64,000 nucleotides of DNA from Trissonchulus latispiculum (taxonomy: Eukaryota > Nematoda > Enoplea > Enoplida > Ironidae), in assembly GCA_030248195.1 (NCBI GenBank), contig JASAND010030239.1, forward strand, positions 32,430 to 96,429. The letters are read 5' to 3'. The translations under genes were made by a program, and so were the position numbers. The notes below the pieces were generated by a model, which did no database searches, was not told where the DNA came from, and worked only from the letters and a program-made list of their open reading frames with translations. Positions 54,666 to 64,000 of this stretch are shown piece after piece. Each line of letters opens with the position of its first letter. Within the stretch, counting starts at the first letter, position 1.

Positions 54666-55654
54666 TTAAGGTGGTGATTCCTTTTGGGCACATATTGTTA
54701 TTTGGCGGCGTAAATCAAGATGAAATTTGACGAAACTTTCCGAAATAAGTTCTTTTAGCGTTCTAACACCCCCCGCACAATCCCGATTCAAAAATTCTAG
54801 ATTTCCGGTCAGAGTGGTTTTCCACAATTTCTGAACGTTTGGCAGCTGCTATGCAGTTATGACTATATTTACTCAAAAGATCTCATTGAGCTTCACATGT
54901 TTGCTTTTTAAAGCAAGTTTCTAGCTTTTCTCTACCGTGAGATATAGCCGATTTTCTTGTTTTGGCGTCGAAAACTTGTCACTTTTGCAGAAATCAAATA
55001 ATTCAACATTTCTTGAACTACGGAAGCCGTAAAATCAAACTAAGGGCGTCGATCTGAAGGTCTCACAGGGACAAATTATCCGACGCATGATCGTCTTCCA
55101 ACTGCTATCCCGTAGGCTGCTATCATAAAAAAAGTAGTTTTTGCAAAAACACGACCAAGATTTTTCCAAAGATTGTGGAGCAACCAGCATGCGAGCTGGA
55201 GGGCTGCTACTGAACAAATGTGTTCTGCACAAATATACCCAGGGACGATTTTTTAGTTGCCCCGATTGCTGCTTTCAAGCTAAAGTAATCGCTTGACAAA
55301 TTTGGAAAAAGTAGGCAAAATACAGGTTACGCACGCATTTCAGCTTATTCCTCTACAACGAAGAGCGATTTCACAATAAATAAAAAATCGTCCCCAGCTA
55401 TTTGATGGAGGTATCGAATGATATAACCGTTGTCTCGCGAAAAAATTTACTTGAGTCTGCAAAAAATCTGGAAAATTATACTTCTTCTAAAATGCGTTGA
55501 AAATATTTTAGAAGAGCAACATTAGTTCCATGCAAGCATTAAAAAGAGAAAACGTCAAGCTACATTTTGATATGGAAATGGCTTCTTAACTCCAAGTAAT
55601 GAATGAGTAATAATGATGCAAACTTTATGTGACCAAAGGGAATCACCACCTTAA
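54666..55654. mobile_element. 989-bp TTAA-flanked non-autonomous element, copy 1
   Basis: TTAAGGTGGTGATTCC at the left and GGAATCACCACCTTAA at the right are perfect inverted ends. If the TTAA is the target duplication, the terminal repeat is GGTGGTGATTCC and the element fits a piggyBac-type target; TTAA being palindromic, it could instead belong to the ends. No transposase frame. Copy 2 is at 61406-62363. Confidence 0.8.
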
Positions 55655-56422
55655 CCCCCTCCCAAATAATTAGAATGAAATAAAAAGTAGGTATCTTAGG
55701 TAGTTAAGTACGTAGAGTAATAATATTTAATCGTTAGTTCTTGGAAAATTATGTAGTTATTAGTATGCATATTTTTATGCATACAATTGCCCTTCCGTTT
55801 CTTTTCCAGTGATACATAGAGTCCTGGCGAGGAAGAGCAATTGTTGCTGGTATTAACGAGCGGCTTCCCTTGTCTACGGCCGAAAGGTCAAGCCCAAGAA
55901 GAAAGAAAGGGGCTAGGAGACAAGGGAATGCCTAAAAATAATAAACATAAATTTTACTAAATAACACGGCCAAATTGGCAATTAATATTTATTTTTCCAT
56001 ACTCGGCCCCGAGTGGCCTTTATTTTGTACAATTTTGCTTTTCAATTCTTTTAACTTTATTTTTAAAGCCAGTATTTTCCCCTTTGGTTTCCTTTACGTG
56101 GTAACCAAAAAGTCTGCAAAGTTTCCCAAAATTCAGCTTGGGAAATAAATCAAATTAGGGTCAGTTGGAGGGTCATAATTCCTTGTTCTCGTTAATCTCC
56201 CCTCCAACGGACCAGCCGCGTGGCCAGCCCGAGTTGGGCACACGCTTTAACATAGGGAGCTTCCAGAAAGTTCTGGATGCTCCAATAAAAATCAAAGGAA
56301 GTCCGCCAGAAAGGCAAACACCAGTGAGCTGTCAGACTCCTGTCAGCTCACTGGAAAAATTCAAACCCCAGTCAGTGTTCGTCTGAGGTTGGCCGAGAGC
56401 GGCCGTGTTTTCTCTCGCTAGC

Positions 56423-56473
56423 AGTACGCTTTCCCGTTGTGCCAGCGATTTGGCCGGGAACAAAAAGCGTACT
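56423..56473. repeat. Nested hairpin, 10-bp outer stem
   Basis: AGTACGCTTT (56423-56432) pairs exactly with 56464-56473. Inside, TTCCCG pairs with CGGGAA and GCC with GGC, so the whole 51 nt could fold as one interrupted hairpin. Confidence 0.75.
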
Positions 56474-57115
56474 TAGGACTCGAGTTAGGGCCCCTTTTGC
56501 CCCATGGTGAGGGGGGAGGGGTGATCTGAGCTTACGAAAAACACCACATGTGAGGGCCAAATGAGCGCATTATGCTCGGCCAGGAACTGCACCAGGAACG
56601 CACTTTTAGGGACTTTTAGGAGGCCTTTTGGCCTAAAACTTTCACTTTTTGTAGCCTTCGGGCCTTGTTTAAAAATAACCTTGTACAACCAAGCCACGGC
56701 CCAAGCGGCCTCTTATTTTTTAACAGGGGCCTAATGCCCGGTTTTGTGTTTTTGTATCTTGTTGGGGATTGTACTGATGAACATGGGATTCTGAGCGGGG
56801 ACCCACCCCTGAGTGAGATAGGAGGTCCCTTGGTCACGACCTCATATTCAGAACTGAGTTAAGTTCAGGGAATAATTCTCCCCACAGCCGGCAATTAGGA
56901 ATTGCCGGCCGTAATTGCAAAGTAGGCGCTACCGATGTCACAAAACATTGTCTGTATCTGTCTGTAATTGTGAATTATAACCTTGTGTAGGTCGGCAACC
57001 AAAAGTATTAGGAAACTAAAACTCTGAATCGTTCTAAGTATTAATTATCAGTGGTTTTAAAGGGAATGGCCGGCTTCCCCGTTATTAATTTAATAGATTT
57101 GAAGCTGTTGTCCTT

Positions 57116-57180
57116 AGCGGAACGTGTTTGCGTAGTTTTGTGGTAGTAATAATTGCCCAAGCAATTATTACTCGTTCCGC
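57116..57180. repeat. 20-bp composite hairpin with a one-sided 20-nt interruption
   Basis: Inner stem AGTAATAATTGC (57145-57156)/(57161-57172) is perfect with loop CCAA. On the right CGTTCCGC follows directly, while its partner GCGGAACG at the left is separated from the inner stem by about 20 nt. Confidence 0.75.
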
Positions 57181-58217
57181 TTTCGTCCAAATTACCAAAG
57201 TTCCAAAAAATCCAACAAAATTTTCCTTTATCAAATTTATAAAGTTCCAAAGTTCACAGCAAAATACTGGAAGATGTGAATCAAAGTCAATCCGGAATTA
57301 GGGCAAAAATATGCATACTACAAGTAGGTAGGTTTTGCTAAGGAGTAGTTAGGGTGTATTATGTTGGATAATCGTATGTGTCAACAGTATTGTGATTTGT
57401 AGTGTGAATGAGACCCCCCAAATTTACGTATGTGGCTTCCTGGGTAAACCCCTCATGGAGTGTGAGGTTCCAGGGCTAGCCTCCTTTTGTAGAGTGTGAG
57501 TTGGTAATCAAAATTGTGTGATTGCGAGGGTGAATGAGGGCATACCATGTAAACTCCCTTTGTTTGATAAGGGTATTGGGACTGCCAGAGTGAATGAGTA
57601 AAGTAGTCAGATAGTAGGCAGGAAAATAGGGCCAAATTGAGTAGCAATTTGGACCCAAAACTTAGATAAATTAAAATCAGTAATGATTGTTGGTTGGATG
57701 TGTAATTGCTGTGAAAATGCTAAATCTTGGAATGAAAGTCGTAGGAAATTTACCTAGAAATGTGGGTATATTCGGCGATTCAGAGCAGGTTTTGCAGTCT
57801 AGGGTCACGGGGACCCCCAATTAGGTCTGCCAAATCTGCTGGATTTCCGGTCATCCGTGTAAGTTGCCCTGCGATTAGGGGACGGATGAGCCGCATTCAT
57901 GGAATCCAGAAATAGCCGAATCAGGGCCTTAACAGAATAATCTAAATTATTACGAAATTAATTACAATTTAGTAAAATGCGTTAGACATTCGATTAGCGG
58001 ACTAGTAGTTTATTTAGTTCTAGGTAGGAAAATGTCTGCAGTTTTGTGGTATTAATTAGCTGGAATTCTTAAGGATTGGGAAATAGTTAGGTCTAGTTAG
58101 GATAGGGGTATTAAGGGTCTTGCCTAAAATTAGCATGGGCTCACGGTCGTTACCGTAATCACTTCGCTTCCCATGTCAAAGGCCAAAAGATGAGCCAAAC
58201 TAAAAGAAAAGAAGTAG

Positions 58218-58289
58218 ACCCGTGCTGAGATTCGAACTCAGGTTCTCTGGATTAATAGATCCAGTGCTCATCCATTGAGCTACACGGGT
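58218..58289 (-). tRNA. tRNA-Asn-like sequence with odd anticodon loop
   Basis: On the minus strand a perfect 7-bp acceptor stem (ACCCGTG/CACGGGT), a D arm GCTC/GAGC, and a good T arm around GTTCGAATC are visible, with overall similarity to tRNA-Asn. The anticodon region is TCTATTAA between CTGGA and TCCAG, which is one base too long and would read ATT rather than GTT. That makes a functional tRNA-Asn doubtful; a variant tRNA or tRNA-derived repeat is likely. Confidence 0.5.
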
Positions 58290-59103
58290 TACAATTAGAA
58301 GAGATTTAAGCCAGCCTATATAAGGAAGTAATTCAGCAACCCTGCGCGTGTGCAGTTTAATTAATACATTATATGTGCTAATTATGCATATGTAGAAGCA
58401 AACTTTAATTAGTTTTTTCTCACTAATTACTTAACATTTTTTGGTGTTGTAAGCACAAAAAATGTTCAGTTTTTCAAGCTCGACAAGAATATATAATTTT
58501 TACTTAAATTCGTGTTCATCGGAATTTTGTTAATTTATATGCCAGTTTTGCACGAATGCAATTATGTGCTCGTGTGAAAGGGTGGTAGTACGCGCGACTG
58601 CCACTCGGCTGGCTGCTGGGGTTGCCAGCACCGGATCGAATAGCGGTTCGGCACGTCCCCTGTTAGGGCACTAGGATAAGGGGCAGGTAGATTTAGAAGT
58701 AGACGTAGTTCGGTAGGTCGGTAGGTCGGTAAGTAGGGACTGCGTAGAATGGCTGCTGAGACAGTGAGTGAGTGAGTTTTTGCCTTTTTGCTTAAACTGA
58801 CTAAAACTAATTACGTGCAAAAAACTCACTCACAGTCAGCCAGTAGGTCTTATTTTAAGTTTGTTATTTCAGTCCCAAACCTGCAAATAAACAATTACTA
58901 GGGATTCTACATTAAAACACCAGGTAATTGCAAGTTAACATTAATATTACGTAGGCTTTAGTTAGTTAGCATAAGTAGGTAGGTAGGTAGGTAGGCATTA
59001 GTTAAGATAATTACTATAAGTATTTAGCAAGTGACCATCTTCCAATATCAGAAATGCACCATAAAACGTCCCGTTTCGTACATGTATTTGATGTAATCCT
59101 TGG

Positions 59104-59133
59104 GTCACGGGAAATGAACCCATTTCCCGTGAC
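59104..59133. repeat. 13-bp perfect hairpin
   Basis: GTCACGGGAAATG (59104-59116), loop AACC, exact complement 59121-59133. Confidence 0.85.
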
Positions 59134-60553
59134 AAACCAACAAAATCAGGCCAACCACAGGCCGAAAATACTAATATTAGTCAGTATTATGGTTTGCTCT
59201 AAAGATCGTGCAAAATTCGGTCAGAATCAACGCAATTTACACCCAAATGGCCCTAGAAGGCCGGTCTGCGCAAGGAAAAGACAAAAGCAAACGAAGTCTA
59301 AATATAGGTCACAAACAGCACAGGTTTTGTACATTTCTCAAGAACATTTCGTCTAATTGCCAGTTCAGTCAGGCCCAGCCGGGCCCAAGGTGGAAACCTT
59401 GCGAATCACTTCGTTCAAGCTAGAAAATGCGGCAAGTTTAGCTAAATTCTGATAATACAAGTTAGCAGAGGCCAGGAAGGCCCAATTGGTGACAAGAGGT
59501 TACCAGAAACGGTTAATATTGTCAAACAGGCAATAATCAACGGTTTTCAGTCAACTCTTCAATTTGCAAGTTCAAATGGGGCCCAAAATGCACATTTTGG
59601 GCCTGGAAAGCAAAGGAATGAGTAATGGTTGCCGGGTTCGATTCCCGCACCATAATCTTGTACTAATGGGTTTTAACCCATTTGATTCAGGTGCGGAGAC
59701 GAAGCTACGCTGTTCTATCCGAATCTGAACTGCCCGTGGATCATTAGTCTTGTGTCTCTCAGTTAATCAGAAGTAGTTGCTCAGTAGAGGACCGCAGAAG
59801 TCCGGATCAGTCGTATCAGTCAGTCAGTCAGATAACCAGGACCAGTCAATTTCGAAAGGTACATAGACGGCTTGTATTGCCGAGTAGCGGATTAAGACAG
59901 AGACAGCGAGCGTAGCACCGCCTGATCAAAGTGGGAGGTTAAACCAGAAACCGAAAGGCCTAAACCTAATACTTGGAAAAAGGACTAAAACACTATTTCT
60001 CTATTTCGATCTCATCATGAATTCAACCGTTTTTGTCATCAGTTCTATGTCGGGAGGCGTTTCTCCCGTGTCTCTGGCCTAAGCGCCACACCCCCTATCT
60101 GTGAAGAAGAAGAAGCCATAGATTCGTTGAACTGTGTAGTTGTCTAATTTTCATTAATCAGGAATAAGTAAGGCAGAACCAGGTGACTCCCCCATTTTCT
60201 CTATTTCCTCGAAAAGCCAATTCCGTACAGTAACCCTGTCTAGGTGTTGGAGCGGACCTTCGGGAAAGCAGTGTCCAACGATTCGGGGACTCACCCATAG
60301 ACCGACCCCAGGTTTATCTCAGTTAATAATTGTTTGTTTGTAGTTTGCTGATTTGTAGTTTGATAATCCGTTTGTAAGGACGGATAAAGAGTCGCACAGC
60401 ACAAGCATATAGGCGCACGAGAAAGCACATAGGTACTTACTTAGTCGAGTGTTGGAGACAGTGTAATAGTTAGTGTAATAGAGACAGAGTGTGATAAAAA
60501 GAAGAAGAAGAAGTACCACTGAACCTTGTCCCTAACCAAACCTATAACCTTGG

Positions 60554-60582
60554 TAATATTATCCTAAATTAGGATAATATTA
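60554..60582. repeat. 14-bp near-perfect palindrome
   Basis: TAATATTATCCTAA (60554-60567), one A, then the exact complement 60569-60582. Confidence 0.85.
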
Positions 60583-61405
60583 ATAACAAACTAAGAAGAC
60601 GGTAACTGGCAACTCTGGTACAGTAACTAGAATACTGTACTGTTCTGTAATTGTAATTGTTTTACACAGCTTGTAACGACCCTGTTATTAACGCGTGTTA
60701 TATTGTGTTTTGTCATATTGTTTTAAGAGTGTACCCATCATACCTGTACCAAATTTAATAAATAGTTGTCGTGCCAGACCTAGAGTCTCAGAGTTTAATA
60801 GAGAGGCGCGATTGTCTCTGAAAGTCAGGCGCGTTAGCCTAAAAGATTGGATCAGGACTACTCAAAGGTAAGTTCTGGTCAGGAAGCAGAAGACTCATTG
60901 TCAATCCAGCCATCAAATCAACGCAAGTGCTGACCCCTCTTGCTGATCAGCTGGAATCCAGTGCAACAAACGAACTCACGAGGAAGACCCCTACAAAGGT
61001 TGGCTGCAGGGAATCTCTGATTTTGGAACACCACGTTTCGGAGATCCGGTGCCTAAGTCTACTTTCATAAGTGGACGTGCTGACCTTCCGTGTAATCAAG
61101 TGCAGAGCGACTTCTGGCACTAGACCGGAGAGCAGAGCGATTTTTGACTCCAGATCCTAGCAACTTCATTACATATATAGCGCAATTAATGGCATGTTTT
61201 TAAAAAAATTTTGTAAAATTTTGGCCCCAAGTAATAATGACTCGCCCCCTGGCGATTTTCGGGGATTCGATTTTCGGAAATCCAAACCCGACTTTCCAAC
61301 TCCTTAAATTAAGACAGTTATAAGCAAAAGTGTTTTTATAAGATTACTTTTATTTCGAAATCTTATCGCTCCAAAAAGGAGTGTTCTAAAGTTGGCCTTC
61401 TTTTC

Positions 61406-62363
61406 TTAAGGTGGTGATTCCTTTTAGGCACATATTGTTATTTGGCGGCGTAAATCAAGATGAAATTTGATGAAACTTTCCCCGAAATAAGTTCTTTTAG
61501 CATTCTAACACCCTCCGCGCAATCCCGATTCAAAAATTCGAAATTTCCGACATTTGCTATACAGTTATGACTATATTCATTCGAAAGATCTCATTGAGCT
61601 TCACATTTTTGCTTTTTAAAGCAAGTTTCTATCGTTTTTCTACCGTGAGATATAGCCGTTTTTTCTTGTTTTGGCGTCGAAAACTTGTCATTTTTGCAGA
61701 AATAAAATAATCCAACATTTCTTGAACTACGCAAGCCGTATAATCAAACTAAGGGCATCGATGTGAAGGTCTCACAGGGACAAATTATCCGACGCGTGAT
61801 CGTCTTCCAACTGCTATCCTGTAGGCTGCTATCATAAAAATGTAGTTTTTGCAAAAACACGACCAATTTTCTTCCAAAGATTGTGGAGCACTCACCATGC
61901 AATCTGGAGGGCTGCTACTGAACAAATGGGTTCGGCACAAATATACCCAGGGACGATTTTGTAGTTGCCCCGATTGCTGTTTTCTAGCTAAAGTAATCGC
62001 TTGACAAATTTGGAAAAAGTAGGCAAAATCCAGGTTACGCTCACATTTCAGCTTATTTCTCTATAACGAAGAGCGATTTCACAATAAATAGAAAATCGTC
62101 CCCAGCCATTTGATGGAGGTATCGAATGATGTAACCGATGTCTCGCGAAAAAATTTACTTCAGTCTGCAAACATTCTGGAAAATTTTACTTCTTCTGAAA
62201 TGTGTTAAAAATATTTTAGAAAAGCAACATTAGTTTCGTGGCATGCATTAAAAAGAGAAAATGTTAAGCTGCATTTTGATATATAAATGGCTTCTTAACT
62301 CCAAGTAATGAACGAGTAATAATGGTGCAAACTTTATGTGACCAATGGGAATCACCACCTTAA
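61406..62363. mobile_element. 958-bp TTAA-flanked non-autonomous element, copy 2
   Basis: Same ends as 54666-55654 (TTAAGGTGGTGATTCC / GGAATCACCACCTTAA) and colinear along its whole length, with a deletion of about 30 bp in the left part. A related end, TTAAGGTGGTAGTACC, begins at 62365, directly after the right end, and may mark a third, truncated element. Confidence 0.8.
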
Positions 62364-62384
62364 CTTAAGGTGGTAGTACCTCTA

Positions 62385-64000
62385 ATTTTCGATTTTCGAC
62401 CTAATCTTGGTATAAATGAAGCAAACATGACAAAGCTATTGGTGAAACACGTTTGGTTTGCAGCCAATCTTTGCATAAAGTTTTGGTGTCAGAGAGTGCA
62501 TAATTGGCTAGCTACCCTCATGGCTTTGGGCATGCGCAAATGTAGTGCTACGGGTCAGATTAAACGAGTAAACTTTGTATAATTTTAGGCTCCAAAAGAC
62601 TGCACTGGTAAGCACTGGTTTTAGATTGAAAGTAGAAAAGGCTGAGAGAGCACCGGGGTCGGTGGTACCCTGTTCTCAGCAACGCACACACTAATTTAAA
62701 AGCACTAACAGCAGTGCGAACAGACGAGACGACTCGGTCGACTCTTAGATCCTTCGGACTAAGCAGCCTGGTTTTGGTCTACCCAATCCGGGATTTGTCC
62801 GCGTTAGGTCGTGAGTTCGAATCCTCTAAGCTCCGTTTCCGTCTAAGGCCAATACAGGTCTAGTGAACAACTATCGTGTTCAACAGATGCCCACAAGTCA
62901 GTACCCTCTGAATCAGGCAGAAGATCAACACCTCTTGCTCAGTACAACCGTCACACTTCCAGGGGAAATGTTTAGGCACAAAATCCTCAGTGCCCGGAAT
63001 TGCCTCGTAAGCTTCCTCAACTATCTGGTTACAGTTACTATGAGTTACAAACAAGTTACGAAATTCCACACACAAGCTGAGAACACAGCTGACCACAGTA
63101 ACCCTAAGGCTCGCACCTAATTGGATGAACCTAATAATTTTAGTTAGACCTAGCAGAAGTCCTAGACCTAACCAGCAGTCTGATTTTCACAAGTTGTCCC
63201 AAAAACTTTGTTTGACAGGTTTGCCCTACAAACTTTATATTAGAACCTGAAACCTATGAAAATTTTGAATGAATTAGTTATATATCGCGAGTCTGGTACA
63301 GTTTCCACTAGATATGATCACTATATTCTATTTCCTAACTATACGGTATCGAGGGGGTCCGCCTATATGCTTGAAGTGTCCTATGTGCTTTTATTTTAAT
63401 TGAAACAATCAATATTGCGCGGATTTCCACCCTTTCCCGGGCACTAGATATTAGTCCTGACTACCCGCTCGGCAGATAACCAGAAGCTAATATCCTACTT
63501 CCTGCCTAAGGAAGCGGCCAGAGGTCAATTCGCACGTTTTTTAGGAAGTTTGGCAGGATTTTAGATTTCCCCGAAAGTTTCAAGTCAATTAAGATAATTT
63601 TTAGCAAGAGCAATGGAAATAGCACAAGAAACAAAGATTGAAACAATACATGATAATTAAAAGTTCACAGAGTTTTAGATCGGTCTTCTGAATCAAGTTT
63701 AGGGGTCCCCAACTCCGAACCACAACCGAAAGTTTGAAGCCTTGCAACAGGCGCTCAAAGCCGATAGGCGGCGGAAAGTTAGCTAAGGACAGCAGTAGGT
63801 GGCAGGTATGTCGTCGGGTCAAGGGAGCAAGCCTCAACCAGGGGGAGTAGCAGTGCACGGCAAAGTGATCAGATAAGTAGCAAAAAGGGTGTCGGACAAA
63901 TCACCCGTAGTAGATAGAGAAAGATCCAAAGGGTGTCGGACAAATCACCCTGACTGCAGTAGATGTGTGTGCACTCTACCCTGCCCCTGGCAGACTGTTT
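62385..64000. other. Non-coding right edge, nothing recognised
   Basis: A GAGTTCGAATCCTC sequence near 62815 resembles a tRNA B box but no full tRNA fold could be built. GGGTGTCGGACAAATCACCC occurs twice, near 63889 and 63931. Short frames such as 62860-63120 match no family I know. Confidence 0.4.

Larger units (their letters stand above)
55660..61400. other. Hairpin-dense non-coding tract
   Basis: No conserved reading frame was recognised. The tract holds many perfect short hairpins of unrelated sequence, for example 55865-55928, 56164-56208, 56256-56283, 56321-56354, 56423-56473, 56887-56909, 57145-57172, 58768-58833, 59104-59133, 59580-59603, 60051-60068, 60554-60582 and 60619-60639. It also holds the tRNA-Asn-like sequence at 58218-58289 and TAGG/GTAGG runs near 58700 and 58978. 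A structured non-coding transcript or an unrecognised element are both possible. Confidence 0.6.

Noticed and set aside
59054..59356. 100-residue plus-strand frame
   Set aside because: No recognisable family, and it overlaps perfect hairpins, which better explain the sequence.
53339..60619. 15-bp inverted pair ACCAGAGTTGCCAGT suggesting a 7.3-kb hAT element around the hairpin-dense tract
   Set aside because: The ends fit the hAT rule, but the 8 bp flanking each side do not match, so there is no target duplication to support it.
62860..63120. Overlapping frames on both strands near the right edge
   Set aside because: Neither translation shows a known domain and no splice or codon signal decides between them.

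Overview
The window is nuclear DNA of an intron-rich animal. It has GT-AG introns, tRNA-like genes, simple-sequence runs and many non-autonomous transposons. One protein, read on the minus strand, dominates it: an orthologue of the HECT-type E3 ubiquitin ligase TRIP12 (Drosophila ctrip, plant UPL3, yeast Ufd4 class). I placed 43 coding exons between 51042 (ATG) and 5560 (stop). Their lengths sum to 8709 nt, every junction phase closes, and the predicted protein has about 2902 residues. Vertebrate TRIP12 is near 2000 residues; most of the extra length is a roughly 650-residue Ser/Pro/Gly/Thr-rich insert encoded by exons 22-24. The species cannot be fixed from this window. The unusual splice donors (11 of 42 are GTACG) and the G-run transposons suggest an invertebrate.

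Layout. 1-5559: a tRNA-Arg-like sequence, two short perfect hairpins, a TA microsatellite and presumably the 3' UTR. 5560-9992: the HECT domain exons. 10552-12565: a 2-kb hAT-type foldback element inside an intron, with two 612-nt inverted arms and an 8-bp target duplication. 12712-22635: exons for the conserved middle of the protein, interrupted by a satellite-like array (14.5-15.7 kb), miniature elements and a 29-bp perfect foldback. 22636-28300: a 5.7-kb intron made largely of nested transposons, including arrays of 147- and 149-bp repeats. 28301-33497: the low-complexity exons, with a third hairpin-ended element between exons 22 and 23. 33766-44167: WWE and armadillo exons. 44713-51081: the disordered N-terminal exons and one 5' UTR exon; intron 2 is almost entirely one transposon.

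51082-64000 has no protein gene I can support. It holds G/C-run-rich repeats, an hAT-like miniature element with an exact 8-bp target duplication, two copies of a TTAA-flanked element near 1 kb, a tRNA-Asn-like sequence, and a roughly 6-kb tract (54.6-60.6 kb) unusually dense in short, perfect, mutually unrelated hairpins.

The most notable structures are this hairpin-dense tract, the family of hairpin-ended elements whose internal repeat is exactly 147 bp in three separate copies, and the placement of one element's terminal hairpin at the sixth base of a TRIP12 splice donor.
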